Shown: one piece after another, positions 59,596 to 64,000 of the stretch
Layout of the letters: the number at the start of each line of letters is the position of its first letter
Numbering within the stretch: position 1 is the first letter of the stretch
Origin: Mycobacterium sp. 4858
GTDB lineage: Bacteria > Actinomycetota > Actinomycetes > Mycobacteriales > Mycobacteriaceae
Length of the DNA stretch: 64,000 nt
NCBI RefSeq assembly: GCF_900240975.1
Contig: NZ_LT968776.1
Coordinates: 3,655,092-3,719,091, forward strand
Direction: 5' to 3'
Program-made: the position numbers and the translations under genes
Notes under the pieces: generated by a model
Database searches by the model: none
Told to the model about the DNA's origin: nothing
The model's input: only the letters and a program-made list of their open reading frames with translations

Positions 59596-60665
59596 CACGG
59601 CACCAACGCACCCCGCGGCACCAACCCGGCGTCGGCCGACGCAAAAGCGGCGTTGACGTCGGTCAGGTGGAACGGTTCGGGCATCAACCGGTCGAACGGG
59701 AACCTGGTGTGCTGCAGGAAGTTCAGGCCGATCGCCAGCGTGACGGGTTCGTAGAACATGACGCCGCGCACCGACTTGTTGCCGTAGACCAGCACGCTCG
59801 GATCCAGCTCGAAGGTTCGTCCCATGCCGACGTTGCCGACCTCGAGGAGCGTTCCCCCGTTGTTGAGGAAGCCGATCCCCTCGGGAATGACGCCCGGCAC
59901 GCCGACGACCTCGAGCACCCAGTCGGCGCCGACGCCGCCGGTGCGCGCGCGGACCTGTTGGGCGACCTCCGCGGCCGACAGGGCGCTCGCGTCGATGCAA
60001 TGTGTGGCGCCGAAATCGGCGGCGACGTCGAGCCGTTCGGGGATCTTGTCGATGACGATGACCTGCGCGGCACCGGCGGTGCGGGCCACGGCCGTGGCGT
60101 TGATGCCCAGCCCGCCCGCACCCTGGATGACCACCGTGTCGCCGAGGCGCACCTCGCGCAGCGCGAACAGCACCTGGGCCAGCGCGCAGTTCAGCGGGGC
60201 GACGGCTTCGTCCGGCAGGCCCTCGGGCACCTTGTACAGCGGCTGTCGCCGGCTGGTGTAGTAGTACTCGCCGTAGGCGGCGACGAAGTGCGGCGCCTGA
60301 TCGTGTGTCCGGTATTCGCCGGCCATCAGGTTCTGGCACGCGTGGGAGCGGCCCCGCGCGCAGGCGTGGCACTGGCCGCAGAACCAGAAATACGGCGTGA
60401 CCACGCGATCCCCCACCGCCAGCGGCTTCCCGGTCGCATCGGTGGTCAGGCCGTCGCCCAGTTCGGCGATCTCGCCCACCATTTCGTGGCCCATGGCGAA
60501 CGGGCACGGCAACGGCAGTTCGCCGCGGAAGATGTGCAGGTCAGATCCGCAGATGCCGGCCATCCGCAGCCGCAGCGCCGCGGTGCCGGGCGCCGGTGTG
60601 GTCAACGGAAACTCGGCCAGCTCGATGGGACCGCCGTGGGCGGTCAGCAGCGCGAGCTTCGGCAT
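59595..60665 (-). CDS. zinc-dependent alcohol dehydrogenase (MDR family)
   Basis: A 356-residue medium-chain dehydrogenase. GICGSDLHIFRGE with GHEMVGEI supplies catalytic zinc ligands, CGQCHACARGRSHAC is the structural zinc site, and VVIQGAGGLGINATAVAR is the NAD(P) motif. It oxidises an alcohol or reduces an aldehyde of unknown identity. GAGGGGGATC lies before the ATG at 60665. It sits between the thiolase-like gene (11-base gap) and tetR (one-base overlap), so it belongs to the same operon. Confidence 0.92.
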   Translation of the reverse strand: MPKLALLTAHGGPIELAEFPLTTPAPGTAALRLRMAGICGSDLHIFRGELPLPCPFAMGHEMVGEIAELGDGLTTDATGKPLAVGDRVVTPYFWFCGQCHACARGRSHACQNLMAGEYRTHDQAPHFVAAYGEYYYTSRRQPLYKVPEGLPDEAVAPLNCALAQVLFALREVRLGDTVVIQGAGGLGINATAVARTAGAAQVIVIDKIPERLDVAADFGATHCIDASALSAAEVAQQVRARTGGVGADWVLEVVGVPGVIPEGIGFLNNGGTLLEVGNVGMGRTFELDPSVLVYGNKSVRGVMFYEPVTLAIGLNFLQHTRFPFDRLMPEPFHLTDVNAAFASADAGLVPRGALVP

Positions 60666-60676
60666 GATGATCCCCC

Positions 60677-61846
60677 TCAGTTGGCGGGCGCCAGGATCAG
60701 CCCGCTGGTGGGCACGCCGGTTCCCGACGTGACGAGCACGTGCTCGACGTTGTCGACCTGGTTGTAGGACGTCCCGCGGACCTGGCGCACTCCCTCGGTG
60801 ATGCCGTTCATGCCGTGGATGTAGGCCTCGCCGAGCAGCCCGCCATTGGTGTTGATCGGGAACTCCCCACCCAGTGAGAGCCGCTCGACGGTGGCGAAGT
60901 CCTTCGCCTCGCCGCGTCCGCAGAACCCGAGCTCCTCGAGCTGGGCGAACACGAACGGCGTGAAATGGTCGTAGATGAAGGCGGTTTGGATGTCCTGCGG
61001 CTTGAGGCCCGAGTCGCGCCACAGCCTCTTGGCGACCACGCCCATCTCGGGCAGCCCGGTGATGTCGTCGCGGTAGTAGCTGGTCATCATCTCGCCGTCG
61101 GCGGCCGCGCCCTGGGCGGCCGCCGTGATGATCGCCGGCGGCTGTCGTAGGTCGTGCGCGCGTTCGGCGCTGGTGACCACGAGCGCGACCCCGCCGTCGC
61201 TTTCCTGGCAGCAATCCAGCAGCCGCAGTACCGGTTCGACGATCCACCGCGATTTCTGGTGATCTTCCAGCGTGATCGGACGCTGGTAGAACCAGGCATC
61301 GGGGTTGCGGGCCGCGTGCGCGCGGTCCACGACCGCGATGCGGCCGAAGTCTTCGTTGGTGACGCCATACGTCGACATGTAGCGCTGGGCGTGCATCGCG
61401 ACCCACGCCGCGGGGGTGAGCAGTCCGAAGGGCGCGTAGTGCGCCATGAACAGCGGGGTCCCCAGGTCGGTGCGCCCGCTGCCGCCGAACCGCATGCCGG
61501 AGCGTTCGTTGAAGGCGCGCCAGCACACCACCACGTCGGCGACGCCCGTCGCGACGGCCATGGCGGCGTGCACGACGGTGCCGGCGGCGGCCCCGCCGCC
61601 GTGGTGCACGCGGGAAAAGAAGCTCAGGTCGCCGATGCCCACGTTGCGGGCGATCTCGATCTCGTCGCTGGAATCCATCGTGAAGGTGACCATGCCGTCG
61701 ACGTCTCCGGGTGTCAGGCCGGCGTCGTCGAGCGCGGCACTCACCGCCTCACAGGCCAATTGGAGCTCGCTGCGCCCCGACTCCTTGGAGAACTCGGTCT
61801 GGCCGATGCCGACGATGGCGCAGCTGCCGGGCAGCGAGGAACTCAC
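60677..61846 (-). CDS. thiolase-like lipid-transfer protein (SCP-x/Ltp family)
   Basis: A 389-residue thiolase-fold protein. The N-terminal core (AIVGIGQTEFSKESGRSELQ), SRVHHGGGAAAGTVVHAAMA and FPINTNGGLLGEAYIHGMNG match SCP2/Ltp thiolases such as Ltp2, which act as retro-aldolases in sterol side-chain removal. SRVHHGG occupies the position of the nucleophilic Cys loop, and no Cys is there, as expected for aldolase-type Ltp proteins. The GTG at 61846 overlaps the MaoC stop (GTGA); a GTG at 61864 would be longer. A DUF35 partner is encoded in the same operon. Confidence 0.88.
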   Translation of the reverse strand: MSSSLPGSCAIVGIGQTEFSKESGRSELQLACEAVSAALDDAGLTPGDVDGMVTFTMDSSDEIEIARNVGIGDLSFFSRVHHGGGAAAGTVVHAAMAVATGVADVVVCWRAFNERSGMRFGGSGRTDLGTPLFMAHYAPFGLLTPAAWVAMHAQRYMSTYGVTNEDFGRIAVVDRAHAARNPDAWFYQRPITLEDHQKSRWIVEPVLRLLDCCQESDGGVALVVTSAERAHDLRQPPAIITAAAQGAAADGEMMTSYYRDDITGLPEMGVVAKRLWRDSGLKPQDIQTAFIYDHFTPFVFAQLEELGFCGRGEAKDFATVERLSLGGEFPINTNGGLLGEAYIHGMNGITEGVRQVRGTSYNQVDNVEHVLVTSGTGVPTSGLILAPAN

Positions 61847-62310
61847 GCTTGACTCGTTTCGCACGCCCCGTCGAGCAGGCTGAGGACCGCCGTACCCGAG
61901 ACGTGGTCGCCCAAGCTGTTGGAGCCCTTGAACCTCACCTCTACGAAGTTCTCATCCCCGCTGCCCTCGGTCTTTCCGGTGACGCTGCCGGTGAAGCGCA
62001 GCGGGTCGTCCGGAAAGCACGGCACGCCAAGGCGAATCGACAGGTTCTTGACCATCGCTTCGGGCCCGGCCCAGTCGGTGAGGAACCGCACGCAGTAGCC
62101 GTTGGTGGTGAGGATGTTCATGAACAGGTTGGGCGAGCCCTGCTTGTTCGCGTAGTCGCGGTCGTGGTGCACGGGCATGAAGTCGCGGGTGGCGATCGCC
62201 CCGGCGACGATCATCGTTGTGGTGATGGGGACTTCGAGCGGAGTCACCTCGTCGCCGACGGAGATGTCCGCCCAGCGCAGGGTGGTGGTGCGGCTCGCGG
62301 TGGTCGTCAT
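61843..62310 (-). CDS. MaoC-like hydratase (ChsH1-like)
   Basis: A 155-residue hotdog-fold protein. TRDFMPVHHDRDYANKQGSP, followed by NLFMNILTTNGYCVRFLTDW, is a MaoC-type sequence in which the Asp-His pair is close to, but not exactly, the canonical R-hydratase motif. ChsH1-type subunits form a heteromer with a ChsH2 subunit and supply the active site. Here a ChsH2-like N-terminal fragment and a DUF35 gene are encoded upstream. It overlaps the acyl-CoA dehydrogenase stop (ATGA) and the thiolase start (GTGA). Confidence 0.86.
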   Translation of the reverse strand: MTTTASRTTTLRWADISVGDEVTPLEVPITTTMIVAGAIATRDFMPVHHDRDYANKQGSPNLFMNILTTNGYCVRFLTDWAGPEAMVKNLSIRLGVPCFPDDPLRFTGSVTGKTEGSGDENFVEVRFKGSNSLGDHVSGTAVLSLLDGACETSQA

Positions 62311-63431
62311 GAGAGTCCTTCCGAATACGTGGCGCTATACGTTGCGCCCAAGTGGGCCAGCTGCGCCGCGGCGGGGCCGAGCGTCAGCTCGTTGTGCTTG
62401 GCCCACAGGAAGTAGCGGTGCAGGGGATAGGTGACGTCGATGCCGATGCCGCCGTGGACGTGCTGGGCGGTGGCGGCGACGCGCGCGCCGGCCTCGGCGG
62501 CCCAGAACTTGGCGATGCGGGCGGCGCGGTCGGCCGGCCTCCCGTGCGCGATCAGCCACGCCGCGTGCCACGTGGTCCACCGGATCGCCTCGACATCGAT
62601 GAACGCGTCGGCCATCCGCTGCTGCACGGCCTGGAAGCTGCCGATGGGCCGGCCGAATTGCTCCCGGCCCGTGGTGTATTCGGCCGCGATCCGCAGGGCC
62701 CGCTCCGCGACGCCCAGCTGGACCGCGCAGAGGGCGACCAGCGCGCGGGAATGCAACGACTCGATCAGGCCCGCCCCGGCCAGCCGGTCGGCGTCGGACA
62801 CCGTTGCGCCGTCGAGGTATACGTCGGCGTGCGGTTCGTGGTTGGTGGTCTCCACCGGCCGGATCTCGACGCCGCGGCCGTCGGCCGCCACCAGGAACAG
62901 CCCGACCTGCCCGTCCTCCATCGACGCCGGGATCAGCACCGTGTCGGCGATCTGGGCGGCCGGAACCAGCTCCTTGGCGCCGTCGAGCCGCCAGTCGCCG
63001 CCATCGCGCCGCGCGGTGGTGGCGGGTGCCGCCGCGTCGGAGCGGCCCGGCTCGGCCAGCCCCGCGGTCAGGATGCGGTGCCCGGCGACGACGCCCGGCA
63101 GGAAGCGTTGCCGCTGTTCGGAATTGCCGTGCCGAGCGATCGGGTCGGCGCCCAGCACCAGCGTCGCGTACGCGGGCACCGGAGCCACCGCCCAGCCCAC
63201 CTCGGCCAGCAGCACGCCGAGCTCGACGAAGCCACCGCCGTTACCGCCGACCGACTCCGGCAGCGCGGTGCCCAGCAGGTCGGCGGCCGCCAGCTCCCTC
63301 CACAGGCCGTCGTCGAAGCGGACGTCACCGGCTTCCAACTCGGCCAGGCGCCCGGGTGCCGCCCGGCGTTCGAAGAGGTCGCGAGCGAGCTTGGAGATGG
63401 CCTCCTGCTCTTCGGTGAACGTGAAGTCCAT
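62307..63431 (-). CDS. acyl-CoA dehydrogenase (FadE family)
   Basis: A 374-residue flavin-dependent acyl-CoA dehydrogenase with the usual helical N-terminal (DFTFTEEQEAISKLARDLFE), middle beta-barrel and C-terminal helical parts (TGREQFGRPIGSFQAVQQRM, VHGGIGIDVTYPLHRYFLWA). Only one subunit is present in the window, whereas sterol-side-chain enzymes ChsE1-ChsE2 are heteromeric, so a partner may be outside it. The catalytic Glu is not obvious. The start is the ATG at 63431, 9 bases after the DUF35 gene. Confidence 0.9.
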   Translation of the reverse strand: MDFTFTEEQEAISKLARDLFERRAAPGRLAELEAGDVRFDDGLWRELAAADLLGTALPESVGGNGGGFVELGVLLAEVGWAVAPVPAYATLVLGADPIARHGNSEQRQRFLPGVVAGHRILTAGLAEPGRSDAAAPATTARRDGGDWRLDGAKELVPAAQIADTVLIPASMEDGQVGLFLVAADGRGVEIRPVETTNHEPHADVYLDGATVSDADRLAGAGLIESLHSRALVALCAVQLGVAERALRIAAEYTTGREQFGRPIGSFQAVQQRMADAFIDVEAIRWTTWHAAWLIAHGRPADRAARIAKFWAAEAGARVAATAQHVHGGIGIDVTYPLHRYFLWAKHNELTLGPAAAQLAHLGATYSATYSEGLS

Positions 63432-63440
63432 GGCCCCCGC

Positions 63441-63839
63441 CTAGTCCGCCGGCCGAAACTGGTGCAGCACCAGGTCGTTATCGAAACCCTGGTAGTACAC
63501 CTCGACCGGCATCCCCGTTCTCACGTCCGCCGGGTCGATGCCGGTCAGGTTGGACACCAGCCTTACGCCCTCCTCGAGTTCCACCAGCGCGACGACGTAG
63601 GGATACTCGAAGAACGGAAACTTCGGTTCGTGCGGCATCACATAGCTGTAGACGGTGCCGCGGCCCGACGACTCCACGGTGTCCCAGTCCAGGGAACGGC
63701 AGTGCGGGCACATCGGGCGGGGTGGGTGGCGCAGCCGTCCGCATCCGCCGCAGCGCTGGATCAGAAGCTTGTTGTCCCGCAACCCGTTCCAGAAGAACTC
63801 GGTGTCCTTGGTGATGGCGGGCGCCAGTCGGGTGGTCAT
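63441..63839 (-). CDS. DUF35 OB-fold/zinc-ribbon acyl-CoA-associated protein
   Basis: A 132-residue protein. LLIQRCGGCGRLRHPPRPMC, then PHCRSL, is a rubredoxin-like zinc ribbon (CxxC pairs) and the rest is an OB-fold. DUF35 proteins partner Ltp thiolases and MaoC enzymes; in ChsH2 the DUF35 part forms the C-terminal domain and binds the aldolase. Here it is a separate gene. The ATG at 63839 shares a base with the upstream stop (TGATG). Confidence 0.9.
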   Translation of the reverse strand: MTTRLAPAITKDTEFFWNGLRDNKLLIQRCGGCGRLRHPPRPMCPHCRSLDWDTVESSGRGTVYSYVMPHEPKFPFFEYPYVVALVELEEGVRLVSNLTGIDPADVRTGMPVEVYYQGFDNDLVLHQFRPAD

Positions 63840-64000
63840 CAGCGCTCCGGTGAGAATCGCAGCACGCGGAATCGTTGCCGCCCCAGAACTTCGCCGTTCT
63901 GGTCGGTGTAGGTGGTCAGCCAGGTCAGGAAGAAGCCGGTGCCCAGCGCCGTCTTCTTCTCTTCGGAGACCGATTCGTACACGGTTGTCGCGCTGATGAC
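63839..64000 (-). CDS. MaoC-like dehydratase, ChsH2-type N-terminal domain, 3' end only
   Basis: The frame ending at 63839 is open to the window edge, giving 53 residues of the C-terminal end, including ALGTGFFLTWLTTYTDQNGE and a final RFRVLRFSPER. This resembles the end of the FAS1/MaoC-like dehydratase domain of ChsH2-type proteins. With the MaoC protein at 61843-62310 it would make a heteromeric enoyl-CoA hydratase. The rest of the gene and the operon promoter are outside the window. Confidence 0.72.
   Translation of the reverse strand, partial: VISATTVYESVSEEKKTALGTGFFLTWLTTYTDQNGEVLGRQRFRVLRFSPER

Noticed and set aside
1..64000. CRISPR array, tRNA, rRNA or insertion sequence
   Set aside because: No regularly spaced repeats, cloverleaf-like sequences, rRNA stretches or transposase motifs were found by reading both strands; subtle ncRNAs could be missed without a covariance search.

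Overview
This is a high-GC actinobacterial window from a nontuberculous, probably slow-growing (M. avium-complex-like) Mycobacterium. From about 5.3 to 56 kb the genes follow the backbone order of M. tuberculosis Rv1142c-Rv1188: echA10, mcr, SDR, mmpL13, methyltransferase, sirtuin, GntR, Rv1155-type flavin enzyme, HhH-GPD glycosylase, two Ala/Pro-rich secreted proteins, pimE, phhB, mutT2, narGHJI, typA, lpqW, TetR, mshB, fbiC, TB8.4, fdxC, aminotransferase, PKS, FAAL, PucR, rocA and proline dehydrogenase. No PE/PPE gene, insertion sequence, CRISPR array, tRNA or rRNA was seen. All homology statements come from reading the proteins and recalling the families; no search was run.

Layout. 0-5.3 kb: tail of an enoyl-CoA hydratase, a flavoprotein/ICMT-like methyltransferase pair resembling SrsC/SrsB without the type III PKS, and two related SDR proteins flanking a CPBP protease. 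5.3-11 kb: lipid genes (echA10, mcr, SDR) and an unsplit mmpL13. 11-19.6 kb: small housekeeping genes, several in convergent pairs with strong hairpin terminators, then pimE. 19.6-26.7 kb: the respiratory nitrate reductase operon behind a 377-nt leader carrying direct repeats and a hairpin. 26.8-38.6 kb: typA, lpqW, mshB, fbiC, fdxC and an aminotransferase whose 3' end is duplicated in tandem. 38.7-41 kb: a KimA-like transporter fused to an OB-fold domain.

41.3-52 kb is the most distinctive part. An intact MAS/Pks2-type polyketide synthase (KS-AT-DH-ER-KR-ACP) and a convergent fatty acyl-AMP ligase flank cysC (APS kinase), a single-chain ATP sulfurylase (sat) and an unrecognised 105-residue protein coupled to sat. 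In M. tuberculosis the equivalent interval carries papA3, mmpL10 and a chp-type acyltransferase. Sulfate activation therefore sits inside a complex-lipid locus, which raises the possibility of a sulfated lipid, though no sulfotransferase is visible here.

52-56.3 kb: PucR regulator and divergent proline catabolism genes. 56.3-57.8 kb: a 13E12/DUF222-HNH repeat-family gene. 57.9-64 kb: a minus-strand run of closely packed genes (MaoC, DUF35, acyl-CoA dehydrogenase, MaoC, thiolase-like protein, zinc alcohol dehydrogenase, TetR) that resembles the sterol side-chain igr cluster, followed by a lipoprotein lipase. The window ends inside the first of these genes.

Connections between genes: LpqW and PimE both act in PIM/LAM synthesis. 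FbiC makes the F420 precursor that the Rv1155-type protein may bind. MshB makes mycothiol, which an adjacent maleylpyruvate-isomerase-like protein may use.
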